DNA of 64,000 nt from NCBI RefSeq assembly GCF_001708935.1, contig NZ_MASI01000006.1, forward strand, positions 1 to 64,000. Direction: 5' to 3'. This document shows, in pieces, positions 8,300 to 17,147 of the stretch; positions within the stretch are counted from its first letter, which is position 1; each line of letters begins with the position of its first letter. The notes below the pieces were generated by a model. It was not told the origin of the DNA. It searched no databases and saw only the letters and a list, made by a program, of their open reading frames with translations. Origin of the DNA: Methyloligella halotolerans (lineage in GTDB: Bacteria; Pseudomonadota; Alphaproteobacteria; Rhizobiales; Methyloligellaceae). Position numbers and translations under genes: made by a program.

Positions 8300-9607
8300 G
8301 TGGCGCAGAGCGATCACTTGCCAACCGAGATCGCAGATCGCTTTACCACGCCATTTTCCCGATTCGTCAGGATTGAAGCGACCGCCGGTGTCCTGTTGCT
8401 CGTGGCGACCATCTTAGCGCTTATCCTCGCTAATTCACCGCTGTCCGAGCCATATCTAGGCTTCTGGAAAACCTCAATCGGCCTTCATCTTGGCCCACTG
8501 GATTTCAGTCGTTCGCTACGGCACTGGATCAACGACGGGTTGATGACGTTCTTCTTTTTTGTGGTGGCCCTTGAGCTCAAGAGGGAGCTCATTCTGGGTG
8601 AACTGCGGAATCCTCGCATGGCAGCGCTGCCGTTCGCTGGTGCGCTGGGTGGCATGGTTTTTCCTGCGGGCATCTATCTCTTGCTGATGAGCGGCGAACC
8701 CGGGGCCCATGGCTGGGGAACCGTGATGGCCACCGACACAGCGTTCGTCATGGGATGTCTGGCGCTCTTTGGCTCCCGTATCTCGCCAAGTCTTCGCCTT
8801 TTCCTATTGTCTTTAGCGATCTTCGACGATGTAGGGGCAATTTTGATTGTCGCTGTGATCTATGGCGCAGCTTTGAACTGGAGCGCTCTAGGGCTCGCGG
8901 CGCTGGGGCTCGCTACAGTCGCAGGGATTGCATGGCTGGGCATTCGGAATGTTCCGATCTACTTTTGCCTCGGGGCGGTGATATGGCTTTGCTTCGATGG
9001 ATCGGGAATCCACGCCACGCTAACCGGCGTCATCCTCGGTCTGATGACCCCAACTCGGGTTTGGGTAAGCGACGTTCGGTTGCGCGCCGCATTTGAACGA
9101 GTCCTCTCCTACCCGGTCGGTGAGCACTGGAGCGGAAACACGCTAGAGCGTCGTGATCTTCAGATAGCGGGCGTCGCGGCAACCGAATCCTTGTCTCCTC
9201 TCGAGCGCCTCGAATTGATGCTCCACCCATGGGTGGGTCTTGTCGTGATGCCTATATTCGCTCTCGCCAACGCTGGGGTGCCGTTCGCTGGGGCAGAGAT
9301 TACGCAGCCTGTCATCTATGCAATTTTTGCGGGGCTGGTCGTTGGAAAGCCATCCGGCGTTCTCATGTTCACCTGGATCGCGGCTCGACTCGGCATTGCG
9401 CTCCGGCCAACCGGCCTGAGCTGGAGATTACTGACGGCCGGGGCCTGTCTGACCGGGATCGGTTTTACGATGTCGCTTTTCATTGCAGGCCTTGCCTACG
9501 CTCCTGAAACGCTCCAAGCGGCAAAGCTCGGTATCTTGTCTGCCTCGGCAGTCGCGGCCACAATGGGAGTGTTGCTTCTGATCACCATTCGTCCTCGCAC
9601 CACCTGA
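8300..9607 (+). CDS. nhaA: NhaA-family Na+/H+ antiporter
   Basis: 435 residues from a GTG at 8300 with a strong GGAGAAGGAGG site. It has the even spread of about twelve hydrophobic segments expected of NhaA. Ion-binding residues are visible: Asp176-Asp177 in IFDDVGAI and Asp146 in ATDTAF. The early FFFFVVALELKREL segment is also characteristic. It exchanges sodium or lithium for protons across the inner membrane and protects against salt and alkaline stress. It follows the transglutaminase-like gene on the same strand and may be co-transcribed. Confidence 0.95.
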   Translation: MAQSDHLPTEIADRFTTPFSRFVRIEATAGVLLLVATILALILANSPLSEPYLGFWKTSIGLHLGPLDFSRSLRHWINDGLMTFFFFVVALELKRELILGELRNPRMAALPFAGALGGMVFPAGIYLLLMSGEPGAHGWGTVMATDTAFVMGCLALFGSRISPSLRLFLLSLAIFDDVGAILIVAVIYGAALNWSALGLAALGLATVAGIAWLGIRNVPIYFCLGAVIWLCFDGSGIHATLTGVILGLMTPTRVWVSDVRLRAAFERVLSYPVGEHWSGNTLERRDLQIAGVAATESLSPLERLELMLHPWVGLVVMPIFALANAGVPFAGAEITQPVIYAIFAGLVVGKPSGVLMFTWIAARLGIALRPTGLSWRLLTAGACLTGIGFTMSLFIAGLAYAPETLQAAKLGILSASAVAATMGVLLLITIRPRTT

Positions 9608-9763
9608 GATCGCAACGCGAAGCGTTACGAAGAAGAAAGTTTGCTGGCGTTGGCCGGCCGGTGCGTCGGCGCACCTCGCCCTCCCCCTTTGAAGACGCTT
9701 CGGCATCGCCTGCCTCTTTTCCGGGCCGGCCCGGTCCTTGCGCGAAACCGGTAACAATCCGCC

Positions 9764-10716
9764 TCAGATCTCAGGCTCGGAAGAGCTCAACCCCCAAAAG
9801 GATGCAATGTGGTCCGTAGAGGAGATATGCACATCCAGCATGTAGTCGCCACTTCTGCCGCAGCCGTCGCGGCACCCGTGTCGAGCGGTGTGCCGTGGCC
9901 CATCCCGATGATGCTGTATTCCTCCATTAGGTCTTGACCCTTGGAGTCGCTCCAGACCCTCCGAGGGTAGCCATCGACGAGGTGCGTGCGGCTCGGCATC
10001 CGTCCAAGCTTGAGAAGCGTGCGCCACTGGCGGATGATAGCTTCGACGTTCGACGGATCGACTGTGTCGTCGCCGCTGCCGTGCCAAATCGAGATCGTCG
10101 GCCAGGGTCCATCATGCTCGGAGGCGTCGCGCAGGCGTACCGCAAGTTGTCGCCCTGTCGGTCCTCCTTGGCCGCGCATTCGACGAAAAGCAGCTGGAAT
10201 GGTACTGGCGCACCCGTATGGCAACCCCGCGATAATTGCACCGCCGGCAAAGACTTCCGGATAGGTCGCAAGCATGACGGAGGTCATGGCCCCGCCTGCC
10301 GACAAGCCCGTGATAAAGATGCGGTGCAAGTCGATGCCATGATCGACTACCACCTGTTCGACCATCTGCCGAATCGACAGGGGTTCGCCGGAGCCTCGGC
10401 GGCTGTCGCGTGGCTCGAACCAGTTAAAAGCAAGAGACCAATTGTTCGAGTGCCGCTGCTCGGGAAACAGCAACGCAAATCCATGCCTATCGGCAAGATC
10501 GGACCAGCCTGAGCCGCGATCATAATCCTGCGCCGTCTGCTTGCAGCCGTGCAGCACGATCACAAGGGGCGCGCCCACAGGCAAGCCTTTCGGTATGTAG
10601 GTCCAAGCCCGCAGGAATCCCGGATTTGTTCCAAATTCGTCTAGCTTCGAAAGGCGATCAATTGCGTCGCTGCATCCTCCTCCCATATACGCGAATGGGT
10701 TCATCAGATTTAACAT
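9764..10716 (-). CDS. PHB-depolymerase-like esterase (alpha/beta hydrolase) with a C-terminal frameshift
   Basis: Start at 10716 with an AAGGA site; an upstream in-frame ATG at 10782 is less likely. The protein has the oxyanion segment VIVLHGCKQTAQDYDRGSGW, the nucleophile motif GLSAGGAM, an Asp in GSGDDTVDP and a His in GMGHGTPLD, as in PHB depolymerase and feruloyl-esterase families. No signal peptide is visible, so it may be intracellular. As written the frame ends at 9787 with an unrelated tail. After AAEV a one-base shift near 9847-9852 restores the family's normal ending (DYMLDVHISSTDHIASFWGL), stopping at 9764. A single G is probably missing there. Confidence 0.83.
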
Positions 10717-10836
10717 AATGCGTTCCTTCTGCGGCCGGCGCCTCAAAGCGCCGCCAAGTTCTTTTCTGGAAGCACGCTCCAACGCGTGGTTCTCGCTAAC
10801 TGAATGGTGAAGGGCCTATGGCTGCGCAGTGCGAGG

Positions 10837-11928
10837 CTAAGCCAGCGCCGACTTGAAGGACTCGTGGGCGATCGAGACCGACGTGCCGCTTGACCCCATC
10901 GAGACCTCCGCGCGTCCTTCAAGCTGTTTGGCGAGCGCCCTGACGATGCCTGTGCCCAGTCCGGGCTTTGCATTGTTATGGGGACTCGCTGCCTTCCCCA
11001 TCCCATTGTCGGCAACTGTAAGCCGCCAGCCCGGTTCGGCGACCTCATAGGTGACGACGATCAGGCCGGCCGCAGTATCGGGATTAAACGCATGCTTGAG
11101 GGCGTTGATCACCAATTCGGTCACAATGAGACCGATGCTGACCGCGGTGGCGGACGGTACTGTGGTCTCGGCGACGTCAGCCCGGATCGAAATGGGACGA
11201 CTGGCGCCGATCAACGAGGCGGCTAGCGTCTCGCAAAGCCGCGACAAATAGGAGGGGAGCTCGATCTGTTCTCCGAGCCGTCCGATGCCGAGTTGCTGCT
11301 GTACGGCCGCCACCGACATGATCCGCTGATGAGTATCCTCGAGGTGCATTCGCGCCTCCTCCGACTGCACCGCGCGCGCCTTCATGAGAAGGATGCTGGC
11401 GATGATCTGGAGGCTGTTGGCGATACGGTGCTGCATCTCCCGAACAAGGGTCTCATTCTGACGTAGCAGCTCCGCCGTCTGCCGTTCATCGGCGCAACGC
11501 CCACTGATGTCTTCGATCGTTAGGAGCACCAGCGTGCGGTCGTTGCTCTCGTCCAACAGCTTGCGCGCATTCAGCAGCAGTGTGCGGCGTCCGATCCCCG
11601 GGACGTCTGCTTCAACTTCGCAGACCTCTTTCGCCAAGAGATTCGTAAGCAGGAATCTCAGCTTGGGGATATTCCACCGCCCACCATCCAACGCGTAGAA
11701 TGATCGACCTTGAACCTCCCGCCGATCGACGACGAACATGCGGCGGAACGCACGATTTGCTTTGACCACGCGCAATTCTTTGTCGAGGACCAGCAGAGGG
11801 TGGCGGATCGTTTCCATAACAGCCTCAGCCAACGCTGCTCCTTTCATCCCATTCCAGGGAGAACCGATGCTAGGCGCAAGATGGCGATATGGCCTGATTG
11901 GGGGCGCAGGCCGGTATTGCGTATTCAT
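10837..11928 (-). CDS. PAS-containing sensor histidine kinase of the HisKA_2/HWE-like type
   Basis: 363 residues from the ATG at 11928 with a GGAGAG site; upstream in-frame ATGs have none. Residues about 35-140 form a PAS domain (LVLDKELRVVKANRAF). The dimerisation and phosphotransfer helix has His167 in REMQHRIANSLQ, typical of HisKA_2 kinases. The ATP-binding domain shows LIVTELVINALKHAF, DNGMG and GLGTGIVRAL. No membrane segment is seen, so it is cytosolic. Such kinases in alphaproteobacteria often feed general stress or light signalling. No response regulator is encoded nearby. Confidence 0.88.
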   Translation of the reverse strand: MNTQYRPAPPIRPYRHLAPSIGSPWNGMKGAALAEAVMETIRHPLLVLDKELRVVKANRAFRRMFVVDRREVQGRSFYALDGGRWNIPKLRFLLTNLLAKEVCEVEADVPGIGRRTLLLNARKLLDESNDRTLVLLTIEDISGRCADERQTAELLRQNETLVREMQHRIANSLQIIASILLMKARAVQSEEARMHLEDTHQRIMSVAAVQQQLGIGRLGEQIELPSYLSRLCETLAASLIGASRPISIRADVAETTVPSATAVSIGLIVTELVINALKHAFNPDTAAGLIVVTYEVAEPGWRLTVADNGMGKAASPHNNAKPGLGTGIVRALAKQLEGRAEVSMGSSGTSVSIAHESFKSALA

Positions 11929-12083
11929 TTGAACTCTCCAGCAACAAGCCCCATGCCGTCCCCTCAGGTGTGCGGGGGAGCCTGACCGTCCGAGACTGAT
12001 GGGGGAGCCTTCCATGACATGATGGTACGCTCGTGCCGGGATGCCGGCTGAGCAGAATTGATCACGTCGCAAAGGTGCGGTGT

Positions 12084-12755
12084 TCAGGGCTCGATGTGCG
12101 GCTGATCGTGCAGGACAGCGTTCAACAGCGAGCTGTGGACTTCGATTCCGCCGTTGTAGGAGATAAAGCCAAGTTTCCGGAATTTGTTCATGAAGAAGCT
12201 CACACGCGACCGCGTCGTTCCGATCATTTGCGCGAGTGTCTCCTGGCTGATCTTCGCAATCATCGGTTCCGGCTGTTCATCCTTACCGAAATTCGCCAGC
12301 AGCAGGAGCAGCCGGGCAAGTCGCTTCTCACTCGAATTGAACAGCTGGTCGACCAGGTCCGCTTCGACCCGAACGGCCCTGGTCAGAAGATGAGCGATGA
12401 ACAGTTCAGAAAATGCCGGCTCCTCCTGCATAACGCGGAGGATCGCCGCCTTCTCCAACCGCGAGATGATGGCAGGCGTTATAACCTCGACTGTCGATAT
12501 GCGCTTTACCTGTCCGGCCAGGCATCCCTCGCCGAAGAATTCGTTCCTGCCCAGCATGGCAACGACGGCTTCTTTGCCCTGTTCTGATACGACGGTCGCT
12601 TTCACCTTGCCCTTCTGGATGTAAAAGACCGCGTCCGCTGGCTCACCCTGCGAAAAGACGACCTGGCTCGCATTATAGTTGCCGACGCTCCGGCCCTTTC
12701 CGACGCGGGCGAGAAACACTTTCGGATCGAATTTCGGCTGCGGCTCCGTCGTCAT
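12084..12755 (-). CDS. Crp/Fnr-family transcriptional regulator
   Basis: 223 residues from the ATG at 12755 with an AAGGA site. Residues about 20-140 are a cyclic-nucleotide-type sensor domain (VFSQGEPADAVFYIQKGKVK) and about 150-215 a winged helix with the recognition segment LAQMIGTTRSRVSFFMNKFRK. The N-terminal cysteines that hold an Fe-S cluster in true Fnr are absent, so direct oxygen sensing of that kind is unlikely. Similar regulators are common in Rhizobiales stress islands. The target genes are unknown; the nearby kinase and desaturase are plausible. Confidence 0.9.
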   Translation of the reverse strand: MTTEPQPKFDPKVFLARVGKGRSVGNYNASQVVFSQGEPADAVFYIQKGKVKATVVSEQGKEAVVAMLGRNEFFGEGCLAGQVKRISTVEVITPAIISRLEKAAILRVMQEEPAFSELFIAHLLTRAVRVEADLVDQLFNSSEKRLARLLLLLANFGKDEQPEPMIAKISQETLAQMIGTTRSRVSFFMNKFRKLGFISYNGGIEVHSSLLNAVLHDQPHIEP

Positions 12756-13122
12756 GGCAGGTCCTTCCTGTACCGGGTCTCTCGACTGTCCCGAATCAAG
12801 CAGGACGTCGTATGTATGTGAACCGCCAGATTGCAAGAAAGATCAAAAATTCGGGCTCGATGCGCGTGTGGCTCCCCGACCTGGATGGAGTCCCGCGTGT
12901 GCAAAAGTGCTCAGACGTTGAACGACATGGTGCCTAATATTGTCATCGCGACTGCCGCGATCTCGCCTGCCCCTTAAGATCACTTCCCTCCCTGCCGCGC
13001 CCTCAGGTGGTTGCGGAAGTCCAGGTGGCTCCTCGTTTGCGGAGGGCACCATCCTCCACGACCACGGCATATGATTCCGATGGCCCGTGACTTGCGTACC
13101 GAGCCAGCTAGAGAGGCCGTAG
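12756..13122. other. Divergent intergenic region between the Crp/Fnr gene and the desaturase
   Basis: No supported gene in this stretch, which must hold the promoters for both flanking genes. Short frames on both strands lack family resemblance and good start sites. I see no clear operator palindrome. Confidence 0.4.
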
Positions 13123-14160
13123 ATGACCGAAAATCCCAACCCTGACACCACGCTCGATTCTCGTGCGCTGATAGGAGATCTTGCTGCCTACAGGGAACCG
13201 AACAACGCGCGTAGCGCGTTCGAACTAGTTATTACGGCGGTGCCTTTTGTGCTGCTGTGGACTCTGATGTGGGCTGTGCTGGACGCCGGCTATTGGATCG
13301 GTCTACTTCTTTCCGTTCCCGCGGCAGGCTTTCTCGTTCGTCTCTTCATGATTCAACATGATTGCGGCCACGGTTCATTCTTCCGTCGGCGTGTCGCCAA
13401 TGATTGGGTCGGCCGCGCCATCGGCGTCGTGACGCTGACGCCTTACGGCTTCTGGCGACGAAGCCACGCACTGCATCATGCCAGTTCCGGCAATCTCGAC
13501 CGTCGCGGTATCGGCGACATCGACACGCTCACCGTCGATGAGTTTCGGGCTCTGACGCCATGGCGTCAGCTCCTTTACCGCCTGTACCGACACCCGATGG
13601 TCATGTTTGGTCTGGGGCCGGCATATCTGTTCATTCTGCGCCACCGGTTGCCGATGGGGCTGATGCGCAACGGTTGGGGGCCTTGGGCAAGCGCAATGTC
13701 GACGAATGCGGCGATCGCAATTCTGGTCGCAGCGCTCATCTGGCTGGTAGGCGCCGGTCCATTCCTGCTCGTGCAGCTGCCAACCACGCTTCTCGCCGCC
13801 TCAATCGGGGTCTGGCTCTTCTATGTCCAGCATCAGTTTGAAGATACGCTTTGGGAGCACGAGAAGGACTGGAGTGTCCATGAGGCGGCGCTGCATGGCA
13901 GTTCGCATTACGATCTACCGGGCGTCCTGCGCTGGTTCACCGCCAATATCGGGGTGCATCATGTGCATCATTTGTCAAGCCGGACGCCATACTACCGCCT
14001 GCCGGAGGTGCTTCGGGACCATCCCGAGCTTCGGAATGCCGGTCGCCTTACCCTGCTTCAAAGCCTCAAAGCTGTGCGGCTCGTACTTTGGGACGAAGAG
14101 AAGCGGCGCTTAATTTCCTTCAGCCAAGCCAGTGGTAAATCGGCGATGGGCCGACGATAG
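13123..14160 (+). CDS. Membrane fatty-acid desaturase
   Basis: 345 residues with the three histidine boxes of acyl-lipid desaturases: HDCGHGSFF (about 79-87), HALHH (about 115-119) and HHVHHLSSRTPYYRLP (from about 284). Hydrophobic segments lie between the first box and the N-terminus and near 205-245. The order and spacing fit membrane di-iron desaturases that introduce double bonds into membrane lipid acyl chains (omega-6/delta-12 type). The enzyme would adjust membrane fluidity, in line with the stress-related neighbours. The substrate position cannot be read from sequence. Confidence 0.92.
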   Translation: MTENPNPDTTLDSRALIGDLAAYREPNNARSAFELVITAVPFVLLWTLMWAVLDAGYWIGLLLSVPAAGFLVRLFMIQHDCGHGSFFRRRVANDWVGRAIGVVTLTPYGFWRRSHALHHASSGNLDRRGIGDIDTLTVDEFRALTPWRQLLYRLYRHPMVMFGLGPAYLFILRHRLPMGLMRNGWGPWASAMSTNAAIAILVAALIWLVGAGPFLLVQLPTTLLAASIGVWLFYVQHQFEDTLWEHEKDWSVHEAALHGSSHYDLPGVLRWFTANIGVHHVHHLSSRTPYYRLPEVLRDHPELRNAGRLTLLQSLKAVRLVLWDEEKRRLISFSQASGKSAMGRR

Positions 14161-14584
14161 GTCATATCACGATGAAGAGAATTGCTCTCTCGACGTTTAC
14201 GGGCCCGGCCGACCGGGGAAAACCTGCTTCAAACGATCGGTTTTAAGGCAGTCTGATTGAGTTTCGACATGGAACAGATCAATTATCCAGAACACGATCA
14301 CGGCGACTACAAGTCATCATTAAGTTGTAAAATCAATTTTCCTCCCGTAGCCTTCCAACGACTGAGGGGGGCAACCATGAATCACAAACGGGGCAAGGCG
14401 CGGCGCAGCAGGGCTGGATGCAAGCTCTGCAAACCCTGGAAAATGAACGGTGTCAGAAACGAAAGATTGGGTGGTGAACCACCCCCCAGACTTAGGGGAC
14501 TAAGCGCGAGCCCGTTAGGGGGCGCTAGTTCCGCATTTTCCTCATTCACCCAAGAACGCACCCGCCGAGTGGCATCCTGGGAGG
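14161..14584. other. Left-end region of the mobilizable element with candidate origin of transfer
   Basis: The region lies directly upstream of the mobC and relaxase genes, where oriT sites usually are. It contains a near-perfect hairpin around 14467-14484 (GGGTGGT, GA, ACCACCC), a second stem around 14502-14527 (AGCGC paired with GCGCT), and CATCCTGGG at 14573-14581, which resembles the ATCCTG nick motif of IncP/Ti-type relaxases. The oriT assignment is inference. A small reading frame starting at 14377 overlaps it. Confidence 0.4.
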
Positions 14585-14760
14585 ATGAAGAATGCAGGCT
14601 CGACAAAGCAAAATCCCTTCTCTCTCCGCCTGTCTCCAGAAGAGCGGGCGGAGCTGGAGGCGCGCGCCAATGGGCGGCCGGTTGGTTCCTATGTTCGCGA
14701 ATGCCTGTTTGCCGCGAACGACAATCGGCCCCGTCCCCGCCGAGCACCGTCCAAACATAA
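14377..14760 (+). CDS. Possible small Cys-motif protein, intact only at its N-terminus
   Basis: The ATG at 14377 has a strong purine-rich site (GAGGGGGG) 7-8 bases upstream. The first 30 residues (MNHKRGKARRSRAGCKLCKP, then WKMNG) resemble the start of a small CxxC protein common in Rhizobiales. After about residue 33 the resemblance ends, and the frame runs on through the candidate oriT and into mobC in another frame. This looks like a chromosomal gene truncated by element insertion, or a short fusion product. Low certainty. Confidence 0.3.
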   Translation: MNHKRGKARRSRAGCKLCKPWKMNGVRNERLGGEPPPRLRGLSASPLGGASSAFSSFTQERTRRVASWEDEECRLDKAKSLLSPPVSRRAGGAGGARQWAAGWFLCSRMPVCRERQSAPSPPSTVQT

Positions 14761-14956
14761 GGCTGAACTAGCCGCCGTGCTGGCAAAGCTAGGACGAGCA
14801 GAATTCTCATCCAGCCTGCGCGCGATTGCAGAAGCCGCTCGCATCGGCGCGCTGCCAGTATCGCCCCAGCTTGAAGCCGATCTAGAGCAAGCCTGCCGCG
14901 ACGTCGCCGAGATGAAATTGCTCCTCATGAAGGCGCTCGGAATCCAGGAGCGCTAG
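14585..14956 (+). CDS. MobC-like relaxosome accessory protein
   Basis: 123 residues. The N-terminus reads NPFSLRLSPEERAELEARA, the ribbon-helix-helix-like start typical of plasmid mobilization proteins that bind oriT and help the relaxase open the strands. The rest is helical and Ala/Leu-rich. It ends 3 bases before the relaxase gene, so the two are translationally linked. The GGGAGG immediately before the ATG is closer than usual for a ribosome site. Family assignment rests on the N-terminal motif and on position. Confidence 0.8.
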   Translation: MKNAGSTKQNPFSLRLSPEERAELEARANGRPVGSYVRECLFAANDNRPRPRRAPSKHKAELAAVLAKLGRAEFSSSLRAIAEAARIGALPVSPQLEADLEQACRDVAEMKLLLMKALGIQER

Positions 14957-14959
14957 GCG

Positions 14960-16282
14960 ATGATCCTGAAAGCTTCGCAGCGCGGCGGCGGCAAACAGCT
15001 CGGCCAGCATCTCCTCCGCACCGACGAGAACGAGCATGTCGAGTTGCACGATATCCGAGGTTTTGTGTCGGACGACGTGGTCGGCGCACTCAAGGAAGCC
15101 TATGCGGTGAGCCGTGGCACGCGCTGCAAGCAGTTCCTGTTTTCCGTCTCGCTAAGCCCGCCGCAGCAGGAGTGCGTCTCGGTCGATACGTTTGAAGACG
15201 CGATCTCCCGCATTGAGGACAAGAACGGCCTCACCGGTCAGCCGCGCGTGATCGTCTTTCATGAGAAAGAAGGCCGCAGGCACTGCCATGCCGTCTGGTC
15301 GCGCATCGATGCCGAGACGATGACAGCGAAGAACCTCTCGCATTTCAAGCTCAAGCTCCGCGACCTCTCGCGCGAGCTTTACATCGAGAACGGCTGGAAA
15401 CTGCCGCGCGGGCTGATGAACAGCCGCGAGGCCGACCCGCGTAACTTCACGTTGGCCGAATGGCAGCAAGCCAAACGCATGGGCCGCGATGCGCGCGACC
15501 TCAAAGCGATGATGCAGGAGTGCTGGGCGGCCTCCGATTCACGAGCTTCCTTCGCGCAAGCGCTCAAGGCCCGCGGCATTACGCTTGCCAAAGGCGACCG
15601 CCGCGGCTTCGTAGCTGTCACCCATGAGGGCGAGACGCTTTCCATCTCACGCTATACCGGCAAGAAGACAAAGGAGATCAATGCGCGGCTTGGCGAGCCG
15701 AAGGAGCTGCCAAGCGTGGAGGAAGCCAAGGCGCAGTTTGCGAAGGATCTCACCGCTGCCTTCCAGCGCCACCAGGGCGAGGCGGAGGAACGAAAACGCC
15801 GCGCGCTATCTCCGCTGGAGACAAAGCGGCAGCATATGGCGGGCCAGCATCGGCTGGAACGCGCGAAGCTCAAGGATCGCCAGCACGCGCGCTGGGCCGA
15901 CGAATGCCGCAGCCGAGCCGCCCGCTTCGATACAGGCGTCAAAGGTATCTGGAGCCGGATCACCGGCAAGCATGCGCAGATCCGCAAGCAGAATGAACGT
16001 GAGGCCTTTGCCGCTCTTCGTCGCGACGGCGGCCAGCGCCAGCGGCTGATCGATGCGCAGCTTAGCGAGCGCCAGGCGTTGCAGGAGCAAATCCGCACCG
16101 TACGAGGACGTCACGCGGAATTGCTTCGGGAGTTGCGACAGGACCGACGGAAGGTGCGGGAACTCAATCCGCGGCTGGCGTTGTCCCAGGAATTTGCCAA
16201 GCGAAGCGGAGGCGCGGCGAAAGCAATGAGCCTCGTTCACGCCCGCCGAATGGGCCAGGCCGCACGCGCGGCAATGGCTTGA
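14960..16282 (+). CDS. Relaxase (mobilization nuclease) of the element
   Basis: 440 residues. The N-terminal half is a relaxase/mobilization nuclease domain with the metal-binding histidine cluster at residues 101-110 (HEKEGRRHCHAVWSRID). The catalytic Tyr is not obvious; Tyr48 in the AYAVSRG segment is one candidate. The C-terminal half is a long, charged, Arg/Gln-rich helical region. The enzyme would nick oriT and lead the DNA strand into a recipient through a secretion channel. It forms a pair with the MobC-like gene upstream. The sequence is of the VirD2/MobP-like type common in Rhizobiales genomic islands. Confidence 0.88.
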   Translation: MILKASQRGGGKQLGQHLLRTDENEHVELHDIRGFVSDDVVGALKEAYAVSRGTRCKQFLFSVSLSPPQQECVSVDTFEDAISRIEDKNGLTGQPRVIVFHEKEGRRHCHAVWSRIDAETMTAKNLSHFKLKLRDLSRELYIENGWKLPRGLMNSREADPRNFTLAEWQQAKRMGRDARDLKAMMQECWAASDSRASFAQALKARGITLAKGDRRGFVAVTHEGETLSISRYTGKKTKEINARLGEPKELPSVEEAKAQFAKDLTAAFQRHQGEAEERKRRALSPLETKRQHMAGQHRLERAKLKDRQHARWADECRSRAARFDTGVKGIWSRITGKHAQIRKQNEREAFAALRRDGGQRQRLIDAQLSERQALQEQIRTVRGRHAELLRELRQDRRKVRELNPRLALSQEFAKRSGGAAKAMSLVHARRMGQAARAAMA

Positions 16283-16306
16283 GACGATAGCGCCTCATGT
16301 GATCGT

Positions 16307-16768
16307 CTAGTCGTAGGCGAACACCATGCGCCGCGAGCGGCACTCTTCCTTGCGGCGCTTCATGCGCTCATTGATCCTATCGAGGTCGGAGAGCGCGCCC
16401 GCGAAATCGTCCCGCCTTTGCTCCGCGCCCGCGGCTGCGCGCGCAATGTCAATCTCTCGGCGGAGCGTTGCGGCCCTGCGCTCTATCTCAGCGACGTCTT
16501 GAAGGGATTCCGTGCAAGCGCCGAGTTGCACCGTCCAGTAATAGCCGTAGGGAAATCGCATCGCTTCAGCGAACGCCTTGGGATCATCGCGGTAGCCGGT
16601 CCATTCACGTTCGAACCAGTGCCGCTCGGCTTGCCGGGCCTCTTCCGCAAGCTTCGCAACCTCAACTTTGAGATCATGCGGGGCTGACGCCGTGCTCTCA
16701 GATGCACCGACTTCGCTTGAAAGAAGCAGCAGCGCGATTGCAACCGCGCAAACGATCGAACTTCTCAT
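16307..16768 (-). CDS. Secreted helical protein of unknown function
   Basis: 153 residues from the ATG at 16768, where a signal peptide begins (RSSIVCAVAIALLLLSSEVG, ending near Ala22-Ser23). The mature part is charged and helical, with two Cys (in QLGACTES and KEECRS) that could pair. It is the last gene of the leftward run that includes the coupling protein, so a role at the cell envelope during transfer is possible. I do not recognise the family. Confidence 0.65.
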   Translation of the reverse strand: MRSSIVCAVAIALLLLSSEVGASESTASAPHDLKVEVAKLAEEARQAERHWFEREWTGYRDDPKAFAEAMRFPYGYYWTVQLGACTESLQDVAEIERRAATLRREIDIARAAAGAEQRRDDFAGALSDLDRINERMKRRKEECRSRRMVFAYD

Positions 16769-16872
16769 GGCTATCCCTCGATAGCGCATGCTCGCTCTAG
16801 AGCGCGTCCGCATTGTGGCGCTTGGAATGTAGGAAAGCTGTAATCCGAGAAGATAGAAGGAGCGGGGACGGC

Positions 16873-17145
16873 TTACCGTCCCCGATCAAAATCCTGCTTG
16901 GCACGGCCGCGCTGCAGCGCGCGGGCGTGACTGTTTTCGAGCCCGTTGCGGGCGGTCTGTAGCCGTTCCTCGAGATGCTTGATGCGGCGTTCGGAGGCGT
17001 GGTCGAGTTCGCGGCGAACTTCGACGGCCTCTGCCCCTTGCGGGGTAAGCTGCATCTCAACTTTCGGCTTCGGCCGCGCGGCGATGCGCTGATCCAGCTC
17101 TGCCTTGGTGGCTGCTCCGCTTGAGGCTTGCTTGAACGCGTTCAT
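16873..17145 (-). CDS. Small helical protein of the transfer gene run
   Basis: 90 residues, predicted mostly helical with a charged coiled-coil stretch (RELDHASERRIKHLEERLQ). No membrane segment or signal peptide. It starts 2 bases downstream of the preceding gene's end and so belongs to the same leftward operon as the coupling protein. No family recognised; an element-specific accessory role is inferred from position. Confidence 0.65.
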   Translation of the reverse strand: MNAFKQASSGAATKAELDQRIAARPKPKVEMQLTPQGAEAVEVRRELDHASERRIKHLEERLQTARNGLENSHARALQRGRAKQDFDRGR

Positions 17146-17147
17146 AA

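Noticed and set aside
14161-14240. GGGCCCGG near 14200 as a possible left copy of the tRNA-Met attachment site
   Set aside because: Only about 8 bases match the tRNA end and the neighbouring T-arm sequence is absent; such a short match is expected by chance in GC-rich DNA.
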